A stretch of DNA of 64,000 nucleotides from Colimorpha_A sp045540115 (lineage in GTDB: Bacteria; Bacillota; Clostridia; Oscillospirales; CAG-272): contig JAZQGR010000106.1 of the NCBI GenBank assembly GCA_045540115.1, forward strand, positions 1-64,000, written 5' to 3'. Position 1 is the stretch's first letter, and every line of letters starts with the position of its first letter. The notes under the pieces are model-generated. The model saw nothing but the letters and a program-made list of their open reading frames with translations, was not told the DNA's origin and searched no databases. This document shows positions 8,030-16,192 of the stretch, piece after piece. A program made the translations under genes and the position numbers.

Positions 8030-8911
8030 TTATACCGTCAAAGCGATATTTATCGCCTGCGACAGAAGTCTCGACATTTCGGCGATTACGGTATCTGCAT
8101 CCTTTAAGGTTACAAAAAAGCTTTTTCCGTTTTCGAGTTCCTTTTCGAGTGCGGTGGAAAGCTCTGTCACGCCTGCGCGCTCGAGGGCTTCCGATATGAG
8201 GGTGGATGAATCGACGACGGTCGGCACTCCCACCGATATGACGGGGACGCCGAGAAATTCTTTGTCTATTGCGTTTCTTCGGTTTCCGATACCTGACCCC
8301 GGCATTATGCCCGTGTTCGATATCTGAACCGTCGTTCCGAGCCTCTCAACGCTCTTTGATGCGAGAGCATCGACGGCGATTACGGCGGACGCCTTCGATG
8401 CCGAGACCGCGCCCAGAATTATGTCTGCCGCCTCAAGCCCCGTTTCTGCGCTGACACCGGGAGAAAGAGCACAGGTGCAGAGCGTGCCGAGCTTATCAAA
8501 AAGTTTGGGATCGCTTTCCTTGATATGGCGGTTTGCCGTGACGCCCTTTATAGTAAGGGGGCCTACGGCATCGGATATCATACTTCTGTTTCCAAGCCCA
8601 ACGACGAGCACGGTCGTTATTTCGCCAAATGCGGATAGAAGCTCCTTTATCAGAGCGCCGATCGCTTTTACCGAGCTTTGCCATTCTGCGTCGCTTTTGT
8701 GCCATATTTTTCCGACGCTGAAGGTCAGATATCGTCCTATCGGTTTGTGAAGAAGCGACGCACCCTCGTCGGTAAGAATAGAAATCTCAGTCACGGGGAC
8801 ACCAATTTTTTCATATTCTCTTGCCGATATACCGCGATAATTGCCGTTTTTTTCTTTCGGACAGGCTTCAAGTGCCATATCGGTTCTCACGTATTTCTGA
8901 TAACGGTTCAT
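8030..8911 (-). CDS. gpr: Germination protease (GPR endopeptidase)
   Basis: GPR degrades the DNA-protecting small acid-soluble spore proteins early in germination and is made as a zymogen in the forespore. Family motifs present are RTDMALEA near the N-terminus (propeptide cleavage region), VVGLGN....DAVGP, LSPGVSAETGLEAADI and IAVDALASKS. I take ATG 8911 as the start (293 residues): GGGAGAG lies 6 nt upstream of it, while the in-frame TTG at 8926 sits on that site. A forespore-type promoter is upstream, and spoIIP follows. Confidence 0.95.
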   Translation of the reverse strand: MNRYQKYVRTDMALEACPKEKNGNYRGISAREYEKIGVPVTEISILTDEGASLLHKPIGRYLTFSVGKIWHKSDAEWQSSVKAIGALIKELLSAFGEITTVLVVGLGNRSMISDAVGPLTIKGVTANRHIKESDPKLFDKLGTLCTCALSPGVSAETGLEAADIILGAVSASKASAVIAVDALASKSVERLGTTVQISNTGIMPGSGIGNRRNAIDKEFLGVPVISVGVPTVVDSSTLISEALERAGVTELSTALEKELENGKSFFVTLKDADTVIAEMSRLLSQAINIALTV

Positions 8912-8942
8912 TTTTCGCTCTCCCAAAATTGCTTTTTGAGGT

Positions 8943-8972
8943 TAGTATCCCTTAAAAAAGAAAAATAATTCA
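8943..8972 (-). promoter_or_regulatory. Probable sigma-G/sigma-F promoter of gpr
   Basis: On the minus strand TGAATT (8972-8967), 17-nt spacer, GATACTA (8949-8943). This is close to the Bacillus sigma-G pattern TGMATA...CATAMTA (one mismatch in each element) and lies 32 nt before the gpr ATG. Confidence 0.55.
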
Positions 8973-9055
8973 TGACAAAATGCACAAAAAAACAAATCTT
9001 CCGTTGTACAAACAGCCAAAACTTGAATTTTGAAAAAAATAGCTCGAAAATGCTG

Positions 9056-9084
9056 TTGATTAAAATAAATAAAAGTGATATAAT
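9056..9084 (+). promoter_or_regulatory. Sigma-A promoter of the peptide-binding lipoprotein
   Basis: TTGATT (9056-9061), 17-nt spacer, TATAAT (9079-9084), 65 nt before the start codon. Confidence 0.75.
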
Positions 9085-9148
9085 GTATAGGTAATAAAAT
9101 AGGTATGCTATAGCTATGCCTATATCTCTCAGGGGGGACCTCACTAAA

Positions 9149-10873
9149 ATGAAAAAAATACTTGCTGTAATTCTCTCTCTTTTGATGGTTGTACCGACGT
9201 TTGTCGGTTGCTCCGACAAGAGCGATAACAAAAAAGGCGGACCTGCTATTCCCGTATACATATCGGGCGAGATAACAAACCTCGACCCTGCATACGGAAA
9301 TCTCGACCAGACCGCGCAGAAGATCATGTCACTTCTTTATGAAGGACTCTTCAAGTACGATAGCAACGGTAAAGTTGTAAAGGCACAGGCAAAGTCCATC
9401 AAAAAGCTTGATAAGCCGAGCAAGAATTACTACGCGATCGAGATCACGCTTAAAAATACCGGCTGGTCTGATGGCATTCCGGTTCAGGCTTCTGACTATA
9501 TCTACGCTTGGAAGCGTATTCTTGAATCCGACTTCCGCGGCGAGGCTGCAAATATGCTTTTCTGCATCAAGAATGCAAAAAAGGTGCATGACGGCGACGC
9601 GACGATCGATGACCTCGGCATTACCGACGTTTCTCCGAGAGTTATTCGCATCGAGTTCGAAGGACCGACTGATTACAATCAGTTCTATGAGTACCTCGCA
9701 AGCCCGATGCTTGTTCCGCTCCGCGAGTTTCAGGTTGGACGCGTTCCTGAGGACTGGTCCTCAAACGCAACAATTATGGTTTCAAACGGTCCGTACGCTG
9801 TACGTGCATATACTCCCGGTGAGTCGATGACTCTTCAGGCAAATGCAAACTATCACGGAAGCGTTAAGGCATTCCGTCTTAACATTACCTTCGCAACGAC
9901 CAAGACGCTCGACGATGCTGCGGTTCTTAAGCGCTTTGAGGACGGCGAGATCGTATTCGACGGCGAGATCCCGCTCAAGAAGAGAGCTGAGCTTCTTAAG
10001 GCTAAGAAGATTACTCTTAAGGACACTATGTCGGTGCTTTCCTGCATCCTGAATACCGAAAGCGAGATTCTTTCCGATCCCGACATAAGACGTGCGCTTT
10101 CGCTCGCGGTCGACAGAGAAAAGATCGTTGAGATCCTTACCTTCGCGAAGCCTGCCAAGGGACTTATAGCAGAGGGTGTGTTCAATACCTCAAACGGCAA
10201 GAAGAAGGCTTCCTTCCGCGATAAGGGAGAGGTCCTTCTCGATTCCACCGCTAAAACTTCCGAGGCGAAGTCGCTTCTCAGTGGCAAGACTCTCGGCGAG
10301 ATCAAACTCGTTATCCGTGACGATGAGGCAGACGAGGCAGTAGGCGAATATCTCAAGAAGACTTGGGAAGCTCTCGGCTTTACCGTTAATCTCACCGCTC
10401 TCGGAAGCGTTGCTTACGACGGCCCCAATGAAATGGCTCTTATGGATGACCAGTACCTTGATGCTTACGAGGCGAAGGACTTCGACGTTATCCTCGTTGA
10501 CTATATGATGTTCTCGACTGATGCCTTCGGTAACCTTGCTTCCTTCGCTGTTCCTTTTGCGGGCGGCGCAATGGATATGACTACAGGTAAGTATGAGCTC
10601 GAGCCTCATATCAGCGGATATTCCAATCCCGAGTACGACGCTCTTATCGGGCAGGCGTACGCCGAAAAGAACGCTACCAAGAGAGCGGAGCTTCTCCATC
10701 AGGCGGAAAAGATGCTTCTCGACGATATGCCTATCGTGCCTCTCGTTGAGCTTCAGAGCGGCTTCCTCGTAGGAAAAGACCTCAAGGGAGTTAAGACCAA
10801 CTACTTCGGTATGCCCGACTTCACGGGTGCAACTCTTAAGAACGCAAGTAAGTATCAGGTCGGCGGTAATTAA
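9149..10873 (+). CDS. Oligopeptide ABC transporter substrate-binding lipoprotein (OppA-like)
   Basis: Family 5 extracellular solute-binding protein of 574 residues. It opens with a lipoprotein signal MKKILAVILSLLMVVPTF and Cys21 of the lipobox FVGC. Typical family segments follow: ITNLDPAYGNLD, LYEGLFKYD, GWSDGIPVQASDYIYAWKR and SNGPYAV. It should bind peptides outside the membrane and deliver them to an Opp/Dpp permease. No permease or ATPase gene is adjacent, so it is an orphan binding protein here. ATG 9149 is preferred over ATG 9116 because AGGGGGG at 9131-9137 precedes it. Confidence 0.92.
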   Translation: MKKILAVILSLLMVVPTFVGCSDKSDNKKGGPAIPVYISGEITNLDPAYGNLDQTAQKIMSLLYEGLFKYDSNGKVVKAQAKSIKKLDKPSKNYYAIEITLKNTGWSDGIPVQASDYIYAWKRILESDFRGEAANMLFCIKNAKKVHDGDATIDDLGITDVSPRVIRIEFEGPTDYNQFYEYLASPMLVPLREFQVGRVPEDWSSNATIMVSNGPYAVRAYTPGESMTLQANANYHGSVKAFRLNITFATTKTLDDAAVLKRFEDGEIVFDGEIPLKKRAELLKAKKITLKDTMSVLSCILNTESEILSDPDIRRALSLAVDREKIVEILTFAKPAKGLIAEGVFNTSNGKKKASFRDKGEVLLDSTAKTSEAKSLLSGKTLGEIKLVIRDDEADEAVGEYLKKTWEALGFTVNLTALGSVAYDGPNEMALMDDQYLDAYEAKDFDVILVDYMMFSTDAFGNLASFAVPFAGGAMDMTTGKYELEPHISGYSNPEYDALIGQAYAEKNATKRAELLHQAEKMLLDDMPIVPLVELQSGFLVGKDLKGVKTNYFGMPDFTGATLKNASKYQVGGN

Positions 10874-10882
10874 ATAAATATC

Positions 10883-10908
10883 GGGGAAATCCTATGCAGG
10901 GTTTCCCC
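10883..10908 (+). terminator. Weak terminator-like hairpin
   Basis: GGGGAAA/TTTCCCC arms follow the lipoprotein gene, but there is no T run behind them, so termination would be inefficient and could allow read-through into the DUF4364 gene. Confidence 0.4.
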
Positions 10909-10945
10909 GTAATTATCCCAAAATTCAAAAATCAAGGAAAAAGAA

Positions 10946-11497
10946 ATGCAAAGCCAGCTTCGCGACAAAAACGATATAAAAATTTTTATATTGCATCTTT
11001 TGCGCCATATAAGCTATCCGCTCGATTTCGTTAGTATAAACGACATCGTGGTTCAGGACGGCTTTGTAGGCTATTTCGATTTTGTCGAATGCTTTGCTGA
11101 ACTGCTTGAGACCGGAAACGTGCTTGAGCTTCCCGTCGGTGTAGAGGGCGAGGAGCTTTATGAGATCACGCCGCAGGGAGCTATCGTAGCCGAGACACTC
11201 GACAGCAGGATCCTTCCGACAATAAGAGAAAAGAGCCTGAAAAGTGCATTGCGATTCCTTTCCTTCCGCGAGAGGGGAGCAAAGGTAAAGTTTGATTTTG
11301 AGCCGTTGCCGAACGGACGCTTCATTGCAAACTGTATTATTACCGAAAAGGACAAGGAGCTCATGAACGTAAAGGTTGCGGTCGAAAGTAGTACTCAGCT
11401 TGAAAGAATAAGGCGCAATTTCTACGATAAGCCCGAGGTCGTTTACCGCGGAATTATGGCGGTTTTGACAGGCGAGGTCAACTATCTTATAGAATAA
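10946..11497 (+). CDS. DUF4364 family protein
   Basis: A 183-residue protein of the DUF4364 family. The N-terminal 75 residues look like a winged-helix regulator (IKIFILHLLRHISYPLDF, then YEITPQGAIVAETL), followed by an alpha/beta half. The family is near-universal in Clostridia; its target is unknown. AAGGAAA lies before the ATG. It is probably a cytoplasmic transcriptional regulator, by fold only. Confidence 0.85.
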   Translation: MQSQLRDKNDIKIFILHLLRHISYPLDFVSINDIVVQDGFVGYFDFVECFAELLETGNVLELPVGVEGEELYEITPQGAIVAETLDSRILPTIREKSLKSALRFLSFRERGAKVKFDFEPLPNGRFIANCIITEKDKELMNVKVAVESSTQLERIRRNFYDKPEVVYRGIMAVLTGEVNYLIE

Positions 11498-11504
11498 AAA
11501 CCGG

Positions 11505-11535
11505 GAAAAGGAGAAAAATGTCTCCTTTTCTTTTT
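11505..11535 (+). terminator. Terminator after the DUF4364 gene
   Basis: GAAAAGGAGA/TCTCCTTTTC with a six-base loop and a following T run. Confidence 0.85.
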
Positions 11536-11670
11536 GATTTGCGAACGTTATTCGACGCCTTTTGTCTAAATTCAACATAATTTTCCGTGATTATGATAAA
11601 AATATCTCGGTTTTTTATGTTTATTATTAACAAAATTAAAAAAAACATTGAAACTTTTGTGAAATTTGTA

Positions 11671-11698
11671 TTGACAAACGTTTGTTTAGTGGTATAAT
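11671..11698 (+). promoter_or_regulatory. Promoter of the sigma factor gene with an internal palindrome
   Basis: TTGACA (11671-11676), 16-nt spacer, TATAAT (11693-11698). The 12-bp perfect palindrome ACAAACGTTTGT (11674-11685) overlaps the -35 and spacer, the usual place for a repressor operator. The preceding bases 11540-11670 are very AT-rich and hold no gene. Confidence 0.7.
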
Positions 11699-11725
11699 TA
11701 TTGTAACCATTGTCGGAGGAGTATT

Positions 11726-12265
11726 TTGTTTCCCGAACTTATCACAGCGGCAAAAAATGGCGACGAGGGCGCGTTCTCATTGCTATGTCAAACGTACAAG
11801 CCACTTATTGAGAATATGACTGACAGATACATTACGCGTCTGAATGCCATTATCCAAGACAAGGACGACCTGCGCCAAGAGGCGACGGTTGCCTTTTATC
11901 GCGCCGTTATGACCTATGATCTGAGTCAGGATAAGGTTTCCTTCGGGCTTTATGCGAAGATCTGCATAAAGAACAGAATGGTCAGTCTTGTACGGCGGGC
12001 AAACAAAAAATCGTCCCCCAAGACCGTCTCCCATCAGAAAGACGAGGGGAAACGGATTGGCGACCGTGTGTTTGATTTTTCCGAACTTATGGAGGTATCT
12101 GAGCGGATTTTGAGCAAAAGGGAAGCGCTCGTGTTCTCTCTTTACGTCGACGGAAAAACGTATAAGGAAATATCCGAGCTTCTTTCGGTATCCGAGAAGT
12201 CGGTCGATAACGCGCTTTTCCGCGCGAAGTCGAAAATCAAGAGATACTATCCCAATATGCCCTGA
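11726..12265 (+). CDS. SigH-like RNA polymerase sigma factor
   Basis: A 179-residue sigma-70 family protein. Region 2 is seen in DLRQEATVAFYRAVMTYD and FGLYAKICIKNRMVSLVRR, region 4 in LSKREALVFSLYVDGKTYKE and SVSEKSVDNALFRAKSKI. The architecture and the AKICIKNRM segment resemble SigH, the transition-state sigma that starts sporulation, but the protein is shorter than the roughly 218 residues of Bacillus SigH and region 2 is divergent, so it may be a related paralogue. The start is TTG 11726, four bases after GGAGGAG. Confidence 0.75.
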   Translation: MFPELITAAKNGDEGAFSLLCQTYKPLIENMTDRYITRLNAIIQDKDDLRQEATVAFYRAVMTYDLSQDKVSFGLYAKICIKNRMVSLVRRANKKSSPKTVSHQKDEGKRIGDRVFDFSELMEVSERILSKREALVFSLYVDGKTYKEISELLSVSEKSVDNALFRAKSKIKRYYPNMP

Positions 12266-12393
12266 TAGCTTAAGTAAAGCGTTGTATCAATTTTGAATTA
12301 TTTGTTCTAATTTTTTGAATTTTGAAGCAAAGATGGCGGTGACACCCCGTCCGAGGGCAAAAAATATTTACCACATTAAAGCGAGGTAGCAAA

Positions 12394-12669
12394 ATGTACG
12401 AAGACAAGACTCTTAAGTGTAAGGACTGCGGAAACGATTTCGTTTTCACCGCAGGCGAGCAGGAGTTCTATGCAGAGAGAGGCTTCCAGAACGAGCCCCA
12501 GAGATGCAAGCCCTGTCGTGATGCACGAAAGAATGCCGGTCAGGCAAGAAAGGAATTTTTCACTGCTGTTTGTGCAAACTGCGGCGGCGAAGCAAAAGTT
12601 CCGTTCGAGCCCAAGAACGACAGACCCGTATACTGCAGCGAGTGCTACGCTGCAATGAAGCAGCAGTAA
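12394..12669 (+). CDS. Zinc-ribbon protein with two CxxC pairs of motifs
   Basis: The 91-residue protein has two zinc ribbons: CKDCG and CKPC around a GEQEFYAERGF segment in the first half, CANCGG and CSEC in the second. This matches the small zinc-ribbon (zf_Tbcl / CxxC-x17-CxxC) proteins common in Clostridia, whose role is unknown; binding of nucleic acid is plausible. GAGG precedes the ATG and a terminator follows, so it is a single-gene unit. Confidence 0.85.
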   Translation: MYEDKTLKCKDCGNDFVFTAGEQEFYAERGFQNEPQRCKPCRDARKNAGQARKEFFTAVCANCGGEAKVPFEPKNDRPVYCSECYAAMKQQ

Positions 12670-12713
12670 TTGCCTCCATCCGGGTGTCCCGAAGAACTGA
12701 GTTTTTCAAGATA

Positions 12714-12736
12714 GAATCCGACTTCGGTCGGATTTT
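12714..12736 (+). terminator. Terminator after the zinc-ribbon gene
   Basis: AATCCGAC TTCG GTCGGATT followed by TTCTCTTTTCT. Confidence 0.85.
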
Positions 12737-12746
12737 CTCTTTTCTA

Positions 12747-12775
12747 TTGCATTTTTTATAAATATGGTATATAAT
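12747..12775 (+). promoter_or_regulatory. Sigma-A promoter of the membrane protein gene
   Basis: TTGCAT (12747-12752), 17-nt spacer, TATAAT (12770-12775). Confidence 0.75.
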
Positions 12776-12817
12776 GTTGTGGTAGCCCATTGGGCAATAT
12801 TGAAAGGTTAATTTTTT

Positions 12818-13624
12818 ATGGCTAAAAGAAATATAAACAGGAATCTCGGTCCCGTTCTTATCTCGTTTACGGTGATATTTGCGGTGATCGGAATGATATT
12901 CGAGACTGTTGCAATACTTTTCGGATATGATCCAAATATGAACGTTTTCAAGCTCGGAAGCAAGGTCGCATCGGCGTCTGTCGCTGCGCTGTTCATTCTT
13001 TCGATCGCGACGGTAACGCTCGCGATCTGTGTCGGCAAGGTCGGCAAGATGCATTCAAGAGCGCCGAGCAGCGGTCTTGGCGACGTTATTTCGTCGGTCG
13101 GTGGATTTGCGCTTGCAGTTTCGTCGGTAATGTTCCTTATCGATTCTTGGGAGGCGACAGGTCCGCTCAAGCTCTTTACGGTGATCCTTGTTCTTGTTTC
13201 GGTTCCCGCTGCGCTCTATTTCTTCCTCGGAACCGAAAAGCGTGACCGCTTGACTACGATTCTGGCGTTTTTCCCGCCGATCTGGAACGCGATCTGCCTT
13301 GTTCGTCTTTATTTTGACTCAAAAACGGCGATAAACGATCCCGTCAGGATCCTTCTTCAGATCACGCTTGTGTCCGTTATGCTTGCACTTCTCTACGAGC
13401 TCAAGCTTCGCATTAAGGGAACGGGAAAGATAATGTTTACCATAACGGCGTCGCTCTCGACTGTGCTCGCTTGCTCGTCGTTTATGTCGGTTATGCTTCT
13501 TTTTGTCATCGTTAAGGTCGGAAGTGCCGCCGATATGCTTCTTTCATCGGGCACGCTTCTCATTTCGCTTTACCATCTTATCCGCCTCAGCGGCTATTAC
13601 AAGCTGAATAAAGAAAATCACTGA
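12818..13624 (+). CDS. Membrane protein of unknown function, eight helices
   Basis: A 268-residue protein with about eight evenly spread hydrophobic helices and short loops. No catalytic motif or known family was recognised. The ribosome binding site is weak (AAAGG at a long distance). It has its own promoter and a terminator shared with the converging AraC-type gene, so no operon context helps. Confidence 0.75.
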   Translation: MAKRNINRNLGPVLISFTVIFAVIGMIFETVAILFGYDPNMNVFKLGSKVASASVAALFILSIATVTLAICVGKVGKMHSRAPSSGLGDVISSVGGFALAVSSVMFLIDSWEATGPLKLFTVILVLVSVPAALYFFLGTEKRDRLTTILAFFPPIWNAICLVRLYFDSKTAINDPVRILLQITLVSVMLALLYELKLRIKGTGKIMFTITASLSTVLACSSFMSVMLLFVIVKVGSAADMLLSSGTLLISLYHLIRLSGYYKLNKENH

Positions 13625-13628
13625 AACA

Positions 13629-13657
13629 AAAGGACAGAGATAATCTCTCTGTCCTTT
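13629..13657. terminator. Bidirectional terminator
   Basis: AAAGGACAGAGA/TCTCTGTCCTTT between converging genes, with T-rich flanks on both strands. Confidence 0.85.
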
Positions 13658-13659
13658 AT

Positions 13660-14643
13660 TTATACTCCCGATTTGTTTTCCTTGCGCCATTTTGAGGGAG
13701 ATATTCCGTAGCGCTCACGGAAGCGGCGGTGAAAGAAGCTGTTGTTATCGTAGCCGACAGCTCCGGCTATCTCGATTATTGGAAGATCGGAATGGAGAAG
13801 AAGCTGTTCTGCTTCGGAAAAACGTCTTTCGCAGACAAGCTCGGTGAAGGTGGTTCCGTAAAGATCCTTTATGCGCTTGCTGACGTATGGCTCCGACATT
13901 TCAAGGATCGATGCGAGCTCGGCAAGGGAGGCGGTCTTGTAAAAGCTTTGAATATATGCGCTGATCCTTGCTCTCACGGGGTCTTGCTTTAAGTCGCCTG
14001 CCGAGGAGTAGATAAGCATCCCGGGCTTCGCTTCAAGATGGCGAAGCAGCAGAGAAAGCGATTCGCGGAGAATGCCCTTCGGGGTATCGGTGTCAAACAG
14101 CGTCTGACAGATAAGGCTATAGATAAGCGCCTCGGCGTAGGGATTGCCCGAAAGGTCGTAAATGAGAAAACGCCCCTCTCCGTCATCCTTTTCTTCCTGC
14201 TCGGCGAAATCTCTAAGCGACGGATCGCCTCGGAATCGGTTCGATGCGATACCGACGTAATCGGAGGAAACTATGAGGTTAACTGCGATATCTCTTTCGC
14301 TTGACGCCATGATCGAATGGGAGACGTGTCGATTCATCATCAGAATCTGACCTTCACAAATGTCGAAAGTCTTGCCGTTAATAAAGTGACGCACCTCGCC
14401 TTGCATGACGCACATTATTTCTATGTAATTGTGCGAATGGATCGGAAAATCGATGAATCGCGTGTGCTGACGGGCGGAAACGGTTTTTGAAAGATCAATA
14501 ACGTTATAGATATAGTCGCGGCGGCGGAGCGGCATATTGGCAAATGCGGCTCCCGCATCGGAGGCAATGCTGTAATCCTTGGCAAGCACCGACGCTTCGT
14601 TTTCGCTTATACTCGTCAGGCGGCTTATTATGGTGTTTCTCAT
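13660..14643 (-). CDS. AraC family regulator, probably of the rhamnose genes
   Basis: 327 residues: an N-terminal cupin sensor (HSHNYIEIMCVMQGEVRHF at about 69-87) and a C-terminal pair of helix-turn-helix motifs (SLAELASILEMSEPYVSKR; IIEIAGAVGYDNNSFFHRRF, then GISPSKWR). It is transcribed away from rhaB across a 157-bp gap, so it is probably the L-rhamnose-responsive activator (a RhaS/RhaR analogue); the ligand itself cannot be read from sequence. TGAGGTG precedes the ATG. Confidence 0.88.
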   Translation of the reverse strand: MRNTIISRLTSISENEASVLAKDYSIASDAGAAFANMPLRRRDYIYNVIDLSKTVSARQHTRFIDFPIHSHNYIEIMCVMQGEVRHFINGKTFDICEGQILMMNRHVSHSIMASSERDIAVNLIVSSDYVGIASNRFRGDPSLRDFAEQEEKDDGEGRFLIYDLSGNPYAEALIYSLICQTLFDTDTPKGILRESLSLLLRHLEAKPGMLIYSSAGDLKQDPVRARISAYIQSFYKTASLAELASILEMSEPYVSKRIKDLYGTTFTELVCERRFSEAEQLLLHSDLPIIEIAGAVGYDNNSFFHRRFRERYGISPSKWRKENKSGV

Positions 14644-14672
14644 TTTTCACCTCAATAATTGACTGTAATCCG

Positions 14673-14701
14673 ATTTTATCACAGTCTTACTCTATTTTCA
14701 A
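14673..14701 (-). promoter_or_regulatory. Sigma-A promoter of the AraC-type gene
   Basis: On the minus strand TTGAAA (14701-14696), 17-nt spacer, TAAAAT (14678-14673). Confidence 0.7.
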
Positions 14702-14721
14702 GCCAAAATATTAAAAAAGAA

Positions 14722-14738
14722 CGTAAAAAAGCGTAAAA
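14722..14738 (+). promoter_or_regulatory. Candidate activator site for rhaBAD (direct repeat)
   Basis: Two CGTAAAA copies start at 14722 and 14732, one helical turn apart, upstream of a weak promoter (TATACT 14768-14773 without a good -35). Direct repeats beside a poor -35 are what an AraC-type activator needs. No binding has been shown. Confidence 0.4.
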
Positions 14739-14800
14739 TATGTTCTTTTATATTATTTTAAGTGTGATATACTTATGGTATAAAACATTCGGAGGGATAT

Positions 14801-16192
14801 ATGAATTATCTTGCGATAGATATCGGCGCGTCGAGCGGACGTCATATTATCGGTACTTATGAAAACGGTAAGCTGAATATTGAAGAAGCATATCGTTTCC
14901 CGAACGGAATGAAGAAAAACGCAGGCGGCACGCTTGTGTGGGATACCGAGTCGCTTTTTTATCACATAAAGGCGGGAATCAAGGCGTGCGTCGAGAAAGG
15001 AATGAGCCCCGATTATATAGGGATCGATACTTGGGGCGTTGACTTCGTTCTGCTTGATAAGGCAGGGAAAATGATAGGTGACGCCGTCGGATATCGCGAC
15101 AAGCGAACCGACGGAATGGATACTGAGCTATATAAAATCGTTCCCGAAAATGAGCTTTATGCAAGAACGGGAATACAGAAGGCGATATTCAATACTGTCT
15201 ATCAGCTTCAGTATCTGAAGACCAACTGTCCCGAGCAGCTCGAAAGAGCAGAAACGCTTCTTATGATGCCCGACTACCTTTCGTATCTGTTGACGGGCGT
15301 TGCCTGCTCGGAATACACGATCGCGACGACAGGTCAGCTCGTGCGCGCAGGTGAATCGAATTGGGACTACGAGCTTATTGAGCGTATAGGACTGCCGACT
15401 AAGATATTCAAGGAAATGAAGATGCCCGGTCATATCGTCGGAGAACTCACCGACGAGGTGAAAAAGGAGACGGGAGCGCTTAATGCAAAGGTCATCCTCC
15501 CGCCTACTCACGATACTGCGTCCGCAGTTGCGGCGGTTCCGACAAACGACGAGGACATCATTTACATAAGCTCGGGAACGTGGTCGTTAATCGGCGTTGA
15601 AAGAAGTCAGCCCGACAGCTCCGAGCGCAGTATGAGACATAACTTTACGAACGAAGGCGGAATATTCAAGCGTTACCGTTATCTGAAAAACATAACGGGG
15701 CTCTGGATGATACAGTCGATGAAAAAGGAGCTTCCCGAAGGCTATACCTTCGATATGCTCTGCGATATGGCGAAGGAGTACGGCGACACTACTCTGAGAG
15801 TCGATCCGAACGATCCCCGCTTTACTGCGCCCGACAGTATGATTGACGAGGTCAAAAATGCTATCGGCAAGCCCGATGCTTCGGTCGGAGAGCTGTTCGC
15901 CACGGTTTATCACAGTCTGGCTGATGCTTACAAAAGGGCGGTCGACGAGCTTGAGGAGCTTCTTGGTCGCGAAATGAAGGCGATACACATTGTCGGCGGT
16001 GGAAGTAAGGACGAATATCTTTGCGCGCTTACCGCGGAATCTACGGGCAAGCCCGTTTATGCGGGGCCGAAGGAGGCGACGGCAATCGGAAATCTGATAT
16101 CTCAAATGCTCTCGACGGGCGTTTTCAAAACTCTGCCCGAGGCGAGAACTGCAGTATACAATAGCTTTAACGTCAGGAGGATAACACTGTGA
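14801..16192 (+). CDS. rhaB: Rhamnulokinase
   Basis: FGGY family sugar kinase that phosphorylates L-rhamnulose to L-rhamnulose 1-phosphate in the cytoplasm. The 463 residues show the N-terminal ATPase fold (YLAIDIGASSGRHIIG), IGIDTWGVDFVLLD, the ISSGTWSLIGVE segment and HIVGGGSKDEYLC near the C-terminus, all characteristic of RhaB. CGGAGGG lies before the ATG. It is first in rhaB-rhaA-rhaD and its stop overlaps the rhaA start. Confidence 0.95.
   Translation: MNYLAIDIGASSGRHIIGTYENGKLNIEEAYRFPNGMKKNAGGTLVWDTESLFYHIKAGIKACVEKGMSPDYIGIDTWGVDFVLLDKAGKMIGDAVGYRDKRTDGMDTELYKIVPENELYARTGIQKAIFNTVYQLQYLKTNCPEQLERAETLLMMPDYLSYLLTGVACSEYTIATTGQLVRAGESNWDYELIERIGLPTKIFKEMKMPGHIVGELTDEVKKETGALNAKVILPPTHDTASAVAAVPTNDEDIIYISSGTWSLIGVERSQPDSSERSMRHNFTNEGGIFKRYRYLKNITGLWMIQSMKKELPEGYTFDMLCDMAKEYGDTTLRVDPNDPRFTAPDSMIDEVKNAIGKPDASVGELFATVYHSLADAYKRAVDELEELLGREMKAIHIVGGGSKDEYLCALTAESTGKPVYAGPKEATAIGNLISQMLSTGVFKTLPEARTAVYNSFNVRRITL

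Noticed and set aside
11674..11685. ACAAACGTTTGT as a LexA box
   Set aside because: The two half-sites abut with no four-base spacer, unlike the Firmicutes LexA box.
12266..12393. Small gene or RNA between the sigma factor and the zinc-ribbon gene
   Set aside because: Short AT-rich stretch with no convincing frame or stem.
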